This document shows positions 19,675 to 28,490 of a DNA stretch of 53,202 bases, piece by piece. How positions within the stretch are numbered: the stretch's first letter is position 1; every line of letters starts with the position of its first letter. A model generated the notes under the pieces. It saw only the letters and a program-made list of their open reading frames with translations, had not been told where the DNA came from and made no database searches. Where the stretch lies: assembly GCA_029557215.1 (NCBI GenBank), contig JAKPQQ010000150.1, positions 1 to 53,202 of the forward strand, read 5' to 3'. The translations under genes and the position numbers were made by a program. Source of the stretch: Fibrobacterota bacterium (lineage in GTDB: Bacteria > Fibrobacterota > Fibrobacteria > UBA5070).

Positions 19675-19689
19675 AGACAATAATTGTCT
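19675..19689. promoter_or_regulatory. Perfect 15-bp palindrome, possible operator
   Basis: AGACAATAATTGTCT is perfectly symmetric about its central A and AT-rich inside GC-rich DNA. It lies 46 bp upstream of the small gene at 19342-19629 and downstream of the AAA+ gene stop, where a promoter for the small gene would be. The binding protein is unknown. Confidence 0.5.
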
Positions 19690-19831
19690 TGCAGGCGCGC
19701 CGGAATCCGTCGAGCGCTCCCCGCAAGTCGTTGTCGATGAACAAGATCCGTCATCCATGGGGGTGGTGCTCCCCCGCGCCGGGAATTTTTCGCGCACACC
19801 TTTCGCCGGTCGTCGCCGGGCGATGGGGGAT

Positions 19832-21406
19832 TCAGCCGATGTCGAGGGCGGAGATCGTCTGGAGCTGTTCGTCGGTGGGGTGCTCGCCGTGCGCGAGGCG
19901 GTCGGCCTGGCGGGAAATGGCGGCTTCGAACAGGTTGCGCACGAACCGGGCGTTGCCCAGCATGGGGTCGCCCTTGGCGATGGCGTCCTGGGCCTGGCGC
20001 AGCAGGGCCTCGCGCGCGGCGGGTTCCAGGGAGAGCTTGTGCTTGGCGCACAGCGACGCGAAGATTTCCGACATTTCCTGCGCCGAGTAGTCGGGGAAGT
20101 GCCACTTGCGCGGGAACCGCGAACGCAATCCGGGGTTGGCGTCCAGGAACGAATCGATCTCGTCGCCGTAGCCGGCCACCACCACCACCAGGCGGTCGCG
20201 GTGGTTTTCCATGCGCGACAGCAGGGTGGATATGGCCTCGTGGCCGTAGTCGGAGCTGTCTTCTCCCGCCAGCGAATAGGCTTCGTCGATGAACAGCACG
20301 CCGTCCAGCGCGCTTTGCACCACGGCGTCCACCTTTTCGGCGGTCTGGCCCATGTATCCGGCCACGAGCCCGGCGCGGTCGGTCTCCACCAGATGCCCCT
20401 TGGACAGGATCCCCAGGCCCCGCAGGATGCGCGCGTAGATGCGCGCCACGGAGGTCTTGCCGGTTCCGGCGTTGCCGGTGAACACGGTGTGCAGGCTCAC
20501 GGGCACCGCGGGCATGCCGCGCTGCCTGCGGAGGCTCTGGATGCGCAGGAGGTTGGCCAGGCTCTTCACCTCGGCCTTGACCGTGGCGAGCCCGATCAGA
20601 TCGTCCAGTTCGGCCAGGGCTTCGGCGAGATCCAGCTCGGGAGGCGCGGTGGGAACCACGCTCGGAGGCAACGTGAATTCCGGCGTTGGCTTGGCGGGTT
20701 CCGCCGGGCGTTTCGGGAGCGAGTCGGTGGGCGCTGTACCCGGCTTGATCCCCCAGGCCTCGGGAACGAACCGCTGCAAGGGGCGTCCCGCGACCGTGGC
20801 CGGCCCGGGCGCCGACATGTCGCTGGAAGCCGGTTTGACAGGTTCCGACCTGGAGGCGGCGAAGTCGTGGTAGGCGGAAAACTGTTTCCAGAAGACCTTG
20901 AACCCCGAGGCTTCTTCGGGTTGGATGGTGCCGTCCAGGCGAACCATCCACCCGAACAGCTTGTAGAGCCCCCGTGCCAGCTCGCCGCACCACTCGTTCA
21001 GGCGGCGGTCCCCCTCGATGCTGTCCAGGAAGGCGGGCAACCGCAGATGCTTGCCGTTGGGGGCTTCCGACAGCTTGAAGCGGAGATCGTCCAGGGTGCT
21101 TTCCAGGAACTGGTTCGCGACATGGTCGCCGCGCACGGACAAGGTGCGCAGCTTGTCGGGAAGGCTCAGGCACCGGACCAGGGTCCATTCCGCGATCGCC
21201 AAGGCGGCCAATTCCCGGTCCTTGATCTTGCGCGAGCCGTGGCCGATCAGGTTCGCGATCGCGAGGAGGTCGGAACGCAGCGTGTCGCGGTATTCGCCCA
21301 GCAGGCCGCCCTTCAGGAGGGCTTCTTCCAGATTCCCCAGATTGCAATGGATCTCGTCGACGCGGGGTTGCAGAAGCTCGGCGATGCGGTCGAAGTCGGA
21401 GGCCAT
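19832..21406 (-). CDS. AAA+ ATPase of the CbbX/SpoVK type
   Basis: The product is 524 aa. The AAA+ module runs from about 265: DDLIGLATVKAEVKSL, Walker A GNAGTGKT at 311-318, Walker B with sensor GVLFIDEAYSL, and a C-terminal lid (LGNARFVRNLFEAAISRQADRL). This is the CbbX/SpoVK subfamily, whose members remodel protein complexes such as Rubisco. Residues 1-180 are helical; DGTIQPEEASGFK near 158-170 resembles a TerB-like acidic turn. Residues 185-255 form a Pro-rich linker. It starts 6 bp after dnaA on the same strand, so it is almost certainly co-transcribed with it. A role in replication control is a guess from position. Confidence 0.85.
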   Translation of the reverse strand: MASDFDRIAELLQPRVDEIHCNLGNLEEALLKGGLLGEYRDTLRSDLLAIANLIGHGSRKIKDRELAALAIAEWTLVRCLSLPDKLRTLSVRGDHVANQFLESTLDDLRFKLSEAPNGKHLRLPAFLDSIEGDRRLNEWCGELARGLYKLFGWMVRLDGTIQPEEASGFKVFWKQFSAYHDFAASRSEPVKPASSDMSAPGPATVAGRPLQRFVPEAWGIKPGTAPTDSLPKRPAEPAKPTPEFTLPPSVVPTAPPELDLAEALAELDDLIGLATVKAEVKSLANLLRIQSLRRQRGMPAVPVSLHTVFTGNAGTGKTSVARIYARILRGLGILSKGHLVETDRAGLVAGYMGQTAEKVDAVVQSALDGVLFIDEAYSLAGEDSSDYGHEAISTLLSRMENHRDRLVVVVAGYGDEIDSFLDANPGLRSRFPRKWHFPDYSAQEMSEIFASLCAKHKLSLEPAAREALLRQAQDAIAKGDPMLGNARFVRNLFEAAISRQADRLAHGEHPTDEQLQTISALDIG

Positions 21407-21412
21407 CGCGCC

Positions 21413-22744
21413 CTAGCGCAGAACCTTCAGAAGGTGCTCGATGTCGCCGCGCAGGCTGGCCAGGTCCTTCATTTCCTTGCCGACCTTGTCGCAGGCGTGG
21501 ATCACGGTGGAGTGGTCGCGGTCGCCGAAGTGCCCGCCGATGCTCTTGTAGGGGAGCTGCGTGAGCTGCTTCACCAGGTACATGGCCACCTGGCGCGCGT
21601 GCGAAACCTCTTTGGTCCCGCGGCTTTCGGCGAACATGCTGGACGGGTCGACGCGGTAGTATTCGGCCACCACCTGGGCGATCTCGTGCGGGCTGAACCG
21701 CCGCATGGAACCGCGCGGCACCTGGGCGTCCACCACGTCCTGCGCGATGCGCAACGTGACGTCTCCGCCCTGGATGCTGGCTTCAAGGATCAGCCTCCGG
21801 ATGATGCCTTCCAGATGCCGGATGTTGGTATCGACGTTTTCCGCGATGTACGAGATGATCTCTTCGGAAAGATCGAGGCTTTCTTCCTGGGCCTTGTTGC
21901 GCAAAATGGCTTCGCGCGTGTCGCGGTCGGGGGGCTGGATATCCACCGACAGGCCCCACTGGAACCGGCTCACCAGGCGCTCTTCCAGGCCTTGCAGTTC
22001 GGCGGGAGGGCAGTCGGAGGTGAGCACGATCTGTCGGTTGCTCTGGTGGAAGGCGTTGAACAGGTGGAAGAATTCCTGCTGCAGCGCGTCGCGACCCACC
22101 AGGAACTGGATGTCGTCCATGAGCAGCACGTCGACCTGGTTGCGGTAGAAGCTGGAGAAATCGTTCACCAGATTCTTTTGCACGTGGTAGATGTACTGGT
22201 TCTTGAAATCGTCGGTGGGCACGTACCGCACCCGGATTTCGGGGAAGCGCGATTGGATCTGGTGCCCAATGGCTTGCAACAGGTGCGTCTTTCCCAGGCC
22301 CGATCCGCCGTAGATCATGAGCGGATTGAACCGCGTGCGCCCCGGCGCGTCGGCCACGGCCTTGGCGGCCGAATGCGCGAACTGGCTGTTGCCGCCCACC
22401 ACGAACGTGTCGAAGGTGAACCGCGGGTTCATGAGCACCGGAGGGATGTCGCCGGAGTTGGCCCGGAAATCGTGCGAGGCCTGGAACACCGGCTTGGCTT
22501 GCTGGAAGCTCAGTCGCGGCGCGGCGCCCACGGTCTGTTCGGCGGCCATTTCCACCAGGCCCTGGAAGCTCTTGCGGAACGATTCCAGCGGGAATTCCAA
22601 AGGGGCTTCCAGCAGCAGCGATGTCTGCGAGAACTCGAGACAGCGCAAGGGTGCGATCTGCCGCTGGAACACCTCGGCGCTCAACATCCGTTGCAGGATG
22701 CCCGAGGCTCTGTCCCAAAGAACTGCTGCGTCTGGTCCGGTCAT
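21413..22744 (-). CDS. dnaA: Chromosomal replication initiator DnaA
   Basis: The product is 443 aa. Domain I is residues 1-75 and domain II is a short linker. AAA+ domain III starts near NPRFTFDTFVVGGNSQFAHSAA with Walker A GGSGLGKT (146-153) and Walker B VLLMDDIQFL. Domain IV closes with VSHARQVAMYL and FGDRDHSTVIHA, the DnaA-box-binding helix-turn-helix. DnaA-ATP opens the replication origin. No cluster of TTATCCACA-type boxes lies in the 160 bp upstream, so the origin is probably not here. The neighbours are an AAA+ ATPase rather than dnaN and recF. Confidence 0.97.
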   Translation of the reverse strand: MTGPDAAVLWDRASGILQRMLSAEVFQRQIAPLRCLEFSQTSLLLEAPLEFPLESFRKSFQGLVEMAAEQTVGAAPRLSFQQAKPVFQASHDFRANSGDIPPVLMNPRFTFDTFVVGGNSQFAHSAAKAVADAPGRTRFNPLMIYGGSGLGKTHLLQAIGHQIQSRFPEIRVRYVPTDDFKNQYIYHVQKNLVNDFSSFYRNQVDVLLMDDIQFLVGRDALQQEFFHLFNAFHQSNRQIVLTSDCPPAELQGLEERLVSRFQWGLSVDIQPPDRDTREAILRNKAQEESLDLSEEIISYIAENVDTNIRHLEGIIRRLILEASIQGGDVTLRIAQDVVDAQVPRGSMRRFSPHEIAQVVAEYYRVDPSSMFAESRGTKEVSHARQVAMYLVKQLTQLPYKSIGGHFGDRDHSTVIHACDKVGKEMKDLASLRGDIEHLLKVLR

Positions 22745-22907
22745 GAAGAACGGATAAAGCTAGAACCAAAAACGGGTCTGGCAGCCAAGCGAGGGAAATC
22801 GGGGGTCAAGTCGTTCGCGGGAGGCGTCGCGGCGTTCGCGGTGTGCGGCGGAGCGCGATCCGATCCGCGCCGGAGGCGCCGCGAACAGCTAGGTTTTCCC
22901 ACTTGCG

Positions 22908-24767
22908 ATGCGCAGACAGAACGTCCTGATCCAATTGGGCGCATTGGCCGTCGGTGCGTGGGCTCTGCCTGGCGATTCCCTCGTGGTCGTCGCCGACATC
23001 GACAGCTCCCGGATCGCCGTGTCGGGCGATCGCGAACTGGGCCGGTCGTTCCTGCGCCACCGCCTGGAATGGCTGCGTGTCGGGGACGAGGGGACGTTCG
23101 CGGTCCGCGACACGTCGCTGTTCCGGTTGTCGGGCAAGCCCGGAGTCTGGGGCGGCGAATCGTTCCTGGACGCGGGTTGGCACCGGCCACCCGATTCCGG
23201 ATTCGGATGGGGCGCATCCTGGAAATTGTGGAACCGCGCCGATGGCCTGGGCGCCCCCCGCGCCTCGGTGGCGGAAAACGCCTGGCGCCAGTTGGCGGTG
23301 GTTCGCGGCACCGTCGGCGATTCGTCGTGGGCGGCCGCGGCCTCGCTCGGGGCGTTGGCCGAACAAGCCGATCCGGGCAGCGCGAGCCAAGGCATCCGGT
23401 TCGGGGAGCCCGTTTCCGACGCCTTGCACGGAGCCGGATTCTGGTCGCTGGAGGGGAGCTGGTCGGGATTCCAGTCGGCTCCGGCGCGATTCGATGCGTC
23501 CTGGAGCGATCTGCTCGGGGGAGGCGCCTTGCGGCAGGCGCGCGTCTTGTTCGACGGTTCGATCGAGGCTTCGCTGGCCGGCGAAGGCCGGGACACGGCG
23601 CGGCTGGAGGCCTGGTTCGATTCCACGCGCATCCGTTCGGTCCATTCGCTGTCCGATCGCGCCGATGCCCAACGCGGCGCCCGGGTGGCGTGGGTGTTCC
23701 CCGCGGGGCGGCAGACGTTGCGGGTGGCGGCGGGGTGGCAGCGCGTGGTCGCCGACGATTTCGCCGACCGCGTCCCGGACCTGGAACGGACCGAATCCAA
23801 CTTGGAGATCGAGTTCGGCGGAGTCCTGCCCAAAGGCTGGATGCACCGCAACGTGTTCTTCCGGCGCGACGAGGAACGCGTCTGGAGAAGTTCCCGGACC
23901 GGCGATCCCCTGGACGACGCCATGAGCGCCGCCCGGGACGCCCGCGACCGATCCGAGACGGGCGAGTTCGGGTTGTCGGATACCCTCTCCTGGCGCACCG
24001 ATCGCTGGGGCGGCGTGCAGCTCGACCTCGGGTTGTCGCAATCGCTGCGGTCGGTGCGGCACCCTTCCAACGCCGAACCGTCCATGGCCGACCGTCCCGA
24101 CGAGGACCTGTCCAAACGGCAGTGGATCGTGGGGCTCCGCTCCGACTTCCTGGCCTGGGGTGGCCGACATTTCCTGTCGTGGACGGGGCTTTCGCAGGAA
24201 GACGTGTTCCTGCGCGCGGTGCGTTCGGGCGAATCCGGCGAGCGGATCGAAAACAAGCTCGGGCTCAACCTGTCGCTGCCCGTGTTGGAACTGGCCCGCC
24301 CGCAGTTGCGCGCCTGGGCCCGCGAACTGCGCGATTCGTGGCGGTTCATGCCCGGCCAGCGCGTGGGGTTGCTGGAATACGGCGCCCAGGGCGGAGGCGA
24401 GATCGGGCCTGCCGACGCCCCGTGGCTGGTGGCGCACTGGACACGGTGGCGCACCAGGACCGGTTCGCTGGTCGGCGACGACTTCGCGCCCGACCGGATC
24501 CAGGACGTGTGGCAGCCCGAGGTGCGCGGGTTCCTGGGGTGGGGCGGGGCGTGGGCATTCGAACCGTGGGGACGCTACCAGATCGAACGCGAGCGCTCCT
24601 GGACCGGGACCGACTGGACCGACGGCCGCTATTCCATCGCGCGCGCCGGAACCGATCTGTCCTGGAGCGGCGACCGGACCGCGCTGCGGTTCTCGGTGGC
24701 GCGGGTCTGGTCGGATCCCGGCGTAGACGATTGGGTCGGAAGCTTTTCCGCGAGGAGGGCCTGGTGA
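22908..24767 (+). CDS. Predicted outer-membrane beta-barrel protein
   Basis: The product is 619 aa. A signal peptide (MRRQNVLIQLGALAVGAWALPG) is followed by a short beta-rich domain and then a long run of alternating hydrophobic strands rich in Trp, Ser, Gly and Arg (for example WGASWKLWNR, RDTARLEAWFD, WRTRTGSLVG). It ends in FSARRAW with a terminal aromatic residue, the usual mark of an outer-membrane barrel. I recognise no TonB box or plug and cannot assign a family. It is transcribed divergently from dnaA, and its stop overlaps the start of a lipoprotein gene (GTGA), so the three envelope genes form one unit. Confidence 0.7.
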   Translation: MRRQNVLIQLGALAVGAWALPGDSLVVVADIDSSRIAVSGDRELGRSFLRHRLEWLRVGDEGTFAVRDTSLFRLSGKPGVWGGESFLDAGWHRPPDSGFGWGASWKLWNRADGLGAPRASVAENAWRQLAVVRGTVGDSSWAAAASLGALAEQADPGSASQGIRFGEPVSDALHGAGFWSLEGSWSGFQSAPARFDASWSDLLGGGALRQARVLFDGSIEASLAGEGRDTARLEAWFDSTRIRSVHSLSDRADAQRGARVAWVFPAGRQTLRVAAGWQRVVADDFADRVPDLERTESNLEIEFGGVLPKGWMHRNVFFRRDEERVWRSSRTGDPLDDAMSAARDARDRSETGEFGLSDTLSWRTDRWGGVQLDLGLSQSLRSVRHPSNAEPSMADRPDEDLSKRQWIVGLRSDFLAWGGRHFLSWTGLSQEDVFLRAVRSGESGERIENKLGLNLSLPVLELARPQLRAWARELRDSWRFMPGQRVGLLEYGAQGGGEIGPADAPWLVAHWTRWRTRTGSLVGDDFAPDRIQDVWQPEVRGFLGWGGAWAFEPWGRYQIERERSWTGTDWTDGRYSIARAGTDLSWSGDRTALRFSVARVWSDPGVDDWVGSFSARRAW

Positions 24768-25264
24768 ACAAACGACGGATTCTGGCAATGTTCGCCATGC
24801 TGCCGGTTCTGGGCTGCGATCCGTTCGCGCCCGCCCGGCCCGAACCGCCTTCGTCCACGCGCAGCTTCCCGCGGGCCGAATCGTCCGACAGGGTGGCGCC
24901 TCTCCTGGATTCCGCTCTCGGCATCGGCGACCGATCGGGAGCGCTTTCTCTGCTCGACCCGTCGGCCACCCTCGCGCTGGAAGGATCGGCGCAGACCAAC
25001 GCCCTGGACAACTGCTTCCAGTCGCTGGCGGCCCAGGCGTCGGAGGCGAACTTCACGCTCCTGGAAAAGACCCCCGACGTGTCGGACACATCCACCCGCG
25101 TGCTGGAATACTCCATCCAGTCCGCAGGGCGGCCCGCCGTCTCCGGGAAGGCCACGTGGATCCTGGCGTCGCCGAGCGTCAAGAACTGGCGGCTGCGGCG
25201 GTGGATCGACGACCCGGCCTATCCTTCGAGCTTGTACCGGTCCTGCGGAGGCGGTTCGCCATGA
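24764..25264 (+). CDS. Predicted lipoprotein (first of a pair)
   Basis: The product is 166 aa from a GTG overlapping the barrel-gene stop (GTGA), with GAGGAGG just before it. The signal peptide NKRRILAMFAMLPVLGC ends in a good lipobox. Mature residues 45-165 form a small alpha/beta domain (LLDSALGIGDRSGALSLLDPSATLAL, later VSGKATWILA, WRLRRWID) with the shape of an NTF2-like fold. That reading is an inference from the pattern; it has no catalytic signature. Its stop overlaps the next start (ATGA). Probably a periplasmic partner of the barrel protein. Confidence 0.7.
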   Translation: MNKRRILAMFAMLPVLGCDPFAPARPEPPSSTRSFPRAESSDRVAPLLDSALGIGDRSGALSLLDPSATLALEGSAQTNALDNCFQSLAAQASEANFTLLEKTPDVSDTSTRVLEYSIQSAGRPAVSGKATWILASPSVKNWRLRRWIDDPAYPSSLYRSCGGGSP

Positions 25265-25776
25265 AATCTTCTTCCCGTCAGCTCGGGTTCGCGCTGTGCG
25301 CGGGAATCGTCCAGGGGTGCCTGTTCACCGCCGACCGGATCGAGCCTTCGCGGGCGACGGGTGGCGGTCTGGATTCGCCTCGGGCGGTGTTCGCCTCGCT
25401 GCAGCGCGCCTACGAGACCCGATCCCTCTCCCTCCTGGACCAGCTGCTGGCCGACGACTACCAGTTCCAGGCCGACGCGGCGTCGCTCGCCAATCCGTCG
25501 GAGAACACCTGGGGAAAAAACGTGGAACTGGAACGCCATACGCGGATGTTCCAGGCGATCCAGAACGTGGGTTGCCGGGTGCAGTGGGACAGCATGCCGC
25601 GGCCCGAAGAAGCCCCCCGCGAAACCACCTGGACCGTGTGGAACCTGGAAATGACCATGGAATACGAAGGCGCCAACTGGGAAGTGCGCGGCATGGCCGA
25701 TTTCCGTCTGCGGGCGGTGCCGCAGGACGACGGTTCGAACATCTACCAGATCGTCAAGTGGACCGACCGGCCGTAA
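25261..25776 (+). CDS. Predicted lipoprotein, NTF2-like (second of a pair)
   Basis: The product is 171 aa, its ATG overlapping the previous stop. The signal peptide ends in IVQGC. The mature part (SPRAVFASLQRAYETRSLSLLDQLLADDYQFQADAA, then a long strand-rich half ending YQIVKWTDRP) follows the helix-helix-strand plan of NTF2-like/SnoaL-like domains and resembles the preceding gene's product, so the pair probably arose by duplication. No active-site residues are evident. It is the last gene of the barrel and lipoprotein unit and converges on the methyltransferase gene four bases away. Confidence 0.7.
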   Translation: MKSSSRQLGFALCAGIVQGCLFTADRIEPSRATGGGLDSPRAVFASLQRAYETRSLSLLDQLLADDYQFQADAASLANPSENTWGKNVELERHTRMFQAIQNVGCRVQWDSMPRPEEAPRETTWTVWNLEMTMEYEGANWEVRGMADFRLRAVPQDDGSNIYQIVKWTDRP

Positions 25777-25780
25777 TAGC

Positions 25781-26536
25781 CTACGCTGCGGGCCCCACGT
25801 AGTACGCCGTCTCGAACCGCCGCGTGCGCAGCACATCCAGGAACGTGCCGGGTTTTGTCGTCTTTTCCATCCGGAAGAACACCCCGGTGGCGAGCGTGGG
25901 GAACCACTTGGCCAAGCGGATCGCCAAGCCGCGCGGGAACGGATAGAACCCGCTGCCCTTCACGGCGGTCAGCTTGAAGTATCCGTCGCATTCGGCGAAG
26001 GCGCGCATGCCCGGCACCGTGTAGCCGCGCACGTGCGGTCCCAGCACCTTCATGCCCGAAGGCTGCATGCCCACCAGCAGCATGAGCCGGTCGTGCCAGG
26101 CGGCCAGGTTGGGCGTGCCGGCCAGGAACAGGCCGCCCGGACGGAGCACGCGGTGCACTTCGGAAAAGATCCAGAAAATGTCCTTGCAGTGTTCCAGCAC
26201 CTGGTTCATGAGCACCACGTCCAGCGAGCCGTCGTCGAACGGCAGCCGGTCGCGCTCCACGTCGCCATCCTTGGCGTCGATCCCCACCTTTGCGCAGTCG
26301 TCGCGGTACGGGCCGTAGCCTTCGATCCCGAACAGCTCGGCGTTGCCGCCCAGCCGCTCGCGGATGGCCATCAGATCGTTGCCGTAGCCGCACCCGATGT
26401 CCAGCACGCGAAGGCGTCTGCCGCCGTTCTCCAGTCCCGCCGCCCAGTCGCGCAGGTGCTCGCGCCCGTACACCAGGTCTTCGGTGCCGGCCTTGAGAGC
26501 GATCGCCTTGCGGTAGACAAAATCTTTCCAGGACAT
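25781..26536 (-). CDS. Class I SAM-dependent methyltransferase
   Basis: The product is 251 aa. Motif I is VLDIGCGYGND (residues 44-54), followed by FGIEGYGPY, then the motif around LPFDDGSLDVVLMNQVLEH and VLRPGGLFLAGTPN, a typical methyltransferase-11 layout. It transfers a methyl group from S-adenosylmethionine; the acceptor is unknown. The C-terminal 90 residues include a hydrophobic stretch (LMLLVGMQ) often seen in methyltransferases of lipids or surface glycans. It starts 14 bp after purB on the same strand, so it is probably co-transcribed. Confidence 0.85.
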   Translation of the reverse strand: MSWKDFVYRKAIALKAGTEDLVYGREHLRDWAAGLENGGRRLRVLDIGCGYGNDLMAIRERLGGNAELFGIEGYGPYRDDCAKVGIDAKDGDVERDRLPFDDGSLDVVLMNQVLEHCKDIFWIFSEVHRVLRPGGLFLAGTPNLAAWHDRLMLLVGMQPSGMKVLGPHVRGYTVPGMRAFAECDGYFKLTAVKGSGFYPFPRGLAIRLAKWFPTLATGVFFRMEKTTKPGTFLDVLRTRRFETAYYVGPAA

Positions 26537-26550
26537 GGGCGGCGCTTTCC

Positions 26551-27987
26551 TTAGACCTTCAGTTCCACGTCGCCTTCGGCGATCGCGTCGGATTCTTCCA
26601 CCAGGATGGGTTCCACCTCTTCCTTGATGAACCGCTCGACCAGTTCCGGCGCGCGGCCCACGTAGAGGCGCGGCTCCATCACCTTCATCAGGTCTTCCAG
26701 CGTCACGCCAAAGGACTTGTCGTTGGCGATCCGCTCCAGAAGGTCGTTGGGCAGGCCCTCCTCCTTCACGCGACGCCCGGCTTCCAGGCTGTGCACCCGG
26801 ATGAGTTCGTGCAATTCCTGTCGGTCGCCGCCGCGCTTGACCGCGTCCATCATGATGTTTTCCGTGGCCATGAACGGCAGCTCGCTCATCAGGCGCGCGG
26901 TGATCATGCGGGGGTACACGACCATGCCCTTGGAGATGTTGGACGCCAGCACCAGCGAGGCGTCGATGGCCAGGAAGGCGGTGGAGATCGCGATGCGGCG
27001 CGCGGCGCTGTCGTCGAGCGTGCGCTCGAACCACTGGGTCGCGGCGGTCTGGTCCACGATCTGCTGCTGGGCCATGGCCACGCGGCACAGGCCGTTCAGG
27101 CGTTCCGAACGCATGGGGTTGCGCTTGTAGGCCATCGCGCTGGACCCGATCTGGTGCTTCTCGAACGGTTCTTCCACTTCCTTCAGGTGCTGCAGCAACC
27201 GCACGTCGTTGGCCATCTTGGAAAGGCTCACGGCGATCGTGCCCAGCACGTGCAGAACTTGACTGTCGACGCGGCGGGTGTAGGTCTGGCCGGTAATTGT
27301 CAGCAAGCGAGGGAATCCCGCGAAGTCGGCCACCATGCGGTCCAGCTGGTCGATCTTGCCCTGGTCGCCGTTGAACAGCTCCATGAAGCTCGCCTGCGTG
27401 CCGGTGGTTCCCTTCACGCCGCGGAACGGGAGCCAATCGATCAGACGCACGACCTCGTGGTAGTCCATCACCAGGTCCTGCAGCCAGGCCGCAGCGCGCT
27501 TGCCCACTGTGGTGGGCTGGGCGGGCTGGAAGTGCGTGAACCCGAGCGTGGGCAGGTCCTTCCAGTCGCGGGCGAACTGCGAGAGAGCGGAAATTGTCTG
27601 GGCCAGGCGGCGGCGCACGATCTTGAGCGATTCGCGCATCTGGATCAGGTCGGTGTTGCAGCCCACGAACTGGCTGGTGGCGCCCAGGTGGATGATGCCG
27701 CGCGCGTTGGGAGCGATGTCGCCCCAGGCGTGCACGTGGGCCATCACGTCGTGGCGCAGCTTCTTTTCGTACTTGGCGGCCGCGTCCAGGTCCAGATTGG
27801 CGGCGGTGTCGCGAAGCTCCTGCACCTGTTCGGGCGTGATGGGCAGACCCAGGCGCATCTCCGATTCGGCGAGCCAGATCCACAGTTGGCGCCAAGTCCC
27901 GAACTTGAAATCGGGGCTCCAGATGCGGGCCATCTCGGCCGACGCGTAGCGGGTCTCCAGCACATTTTCGACGTGATTCGAGCTCAT
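26551..27987 (-). CDS. purB: Adenylosuccinate lyase
   Basis: The product is 478 aa. I start at ATG 27987 (MSSNHVENVLETRYAS), dropping 24 upstream residues of no family character. The fumarase/aspartase-superfamily signature GSSAMAYKRNPMRSE is present near residue 280, with TSQFVGCNTD and GTTGTQASF as further active-site segments. It releases fumarate from SAICAR and from adenylosuccinate in purine synthesis. The length and the EDLMKVMEP region are closer to the PurB of animals and of many FCB bacteria than to the E. coli type. Confidence 0.95.
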   Translation of the reverse strand: MSSNHVENVLETRYASAEMARIWSPDFKFGTWRQLWIWLAESEMRLGLPITPEQVQELRDTAANLDLDAAAKYEKKLRHDVMAHVHAWGDIAPNARGIIHLGATSQFVGCNTDLIQMRESLKIVRRRLAQTISALSQFARDWKDLPTLGFTHFQPAQPTTVGKRAAAWLQDLVMDYHEVVRLIDWLPFRGVKGTTGTQASFMELFNGDQGKIDQLDRMVADFAGFPRLLTITGQTYTRRVDSQVLHVLGTIAVSLSKMANDVRLLQHLKEVEEPFEKHQIGSSAMAYKRNPMRSERLNGLCRVAMAQQQIVDQTAATQWFERTLDDSAARRIAISTAFLAIDASLVLASNISKGMVVYPRMITARLMSELPFMATENIMMDAVKRGGDRQELHELIRVHSLEAGRRVKEEGLPNDLLERIANDKSFGVTLEDLMKVMEPRLYVGRAPELVERFIKEEVEPILVEESDAIAEGDVELKV

Positions 27988-28121
27988 GGGTTCTCCGAAT
28001 GGGTTTTCAGGAAGGGAAAGGTAGACGATCCTGCATGCCCGCATTAGGCAAGGATGCATGTCGTGCTGGGATGCGATGCGCCTGGAATGATGTGGGGATC
28101 AGGATCAATAGGGGCGCATGC

Positions 28122-28240
28122 CCCTCGCTGCGGCTCCGGTTGGCCGCATTGCCTGATCGTTCGCATATCCTGGGCGATTCGTGAATCGCCCCTACGTACG
28201 CGGTTTCGGCCAACCGGGATCCTCCGCTACCCCCTCTCCG
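28122..28240 (+). repeat. R3 compound repeat, copy 2
   Basis: The gap 27988-28490 holds repeats and no gene. Modules: CCCCTCGCTGCGGCTCCGG near 28122-28141, a palindromic segment GGGCGATTC-GT-GAATCGCCCCTAC near 28170-28193, and GGGATCCTCCGCTACCCCCT near 28217-28236. Order and content equal the R3 copy at 10931-11036 read on the other strand. Confidence 0.65.
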
Positions 28241-28255
28241 CTGCGCGGGGCATAC

Positions 28256-28382
28256 AACCACCCCCCGCCTGCGGCGTACCCCTCCAAGGGAGGGGAATGA
28301 AACACCAGGCGCAGGGGGTGGCGTCCTCTGCAGCCATTCCCCTCCTCCGGAGGGGTGGACGGCGAAGCCGGACGGGGTGGTT
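28256..28382 (+). repeat. R2 palindromic repeat, copy A
   Basis: The element is bounded by AACCACCCC (28256-28264) and its complement GGGGTGGTT (28374-28382). Inside are smaller hairpins, including CCCCTCC-TCC-GGAGGGG near 28340-28354 and a CGGCGAAGCCG stem. It lies directly upstream of the secreted-protein gene at 28491. Further copies are at 30744-30835 (partial) and 32387-32510. Confidence 0.7.
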
Positions 28383-28446
28383 CTGCTGCTTGCTGCTCTC
28401 GCGGGTCCAGAGGGTTTGGTACAATTGGGGGCGTCACCGATTCTCC

Positions 28447-28464
28447 GTCGTCGTTCGCGACGAC
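28447..28464 (+). promoter_or_regulatory. Leader hairpin with TTCG loop
   Basis: GTCGTCG, loop TTCG, CGACGAC: a perfect 7-bp stem 26 bp before the TTG start of the secreted-protein gene. The homologous gene at 32617 has the same hairpin with two A-T pairs turned into wobble-compatible pairs. A role in mRNA stability or translation is likely. Confidence 0.5.
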
Positions 28465-28490
28465 AACATTCCAACGCGAGGTTGATTCCC

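Noticed and set aside
22745..22907. Replication origin upstream of dnaA
   Set aside because: I see no cluster of DnaA boxes and no AT-rich unwinding region in this 163-bp GC-rich gap.
19757..25264. Plus-strand frame of over 1,800 codons across the AAA+, dnaA and barrel genes
   Set aside because: Only its last part, 24764-25264, has a signal peptide and ribosome site and is a gene; the remainder is opposite or out of frame with clear genes.
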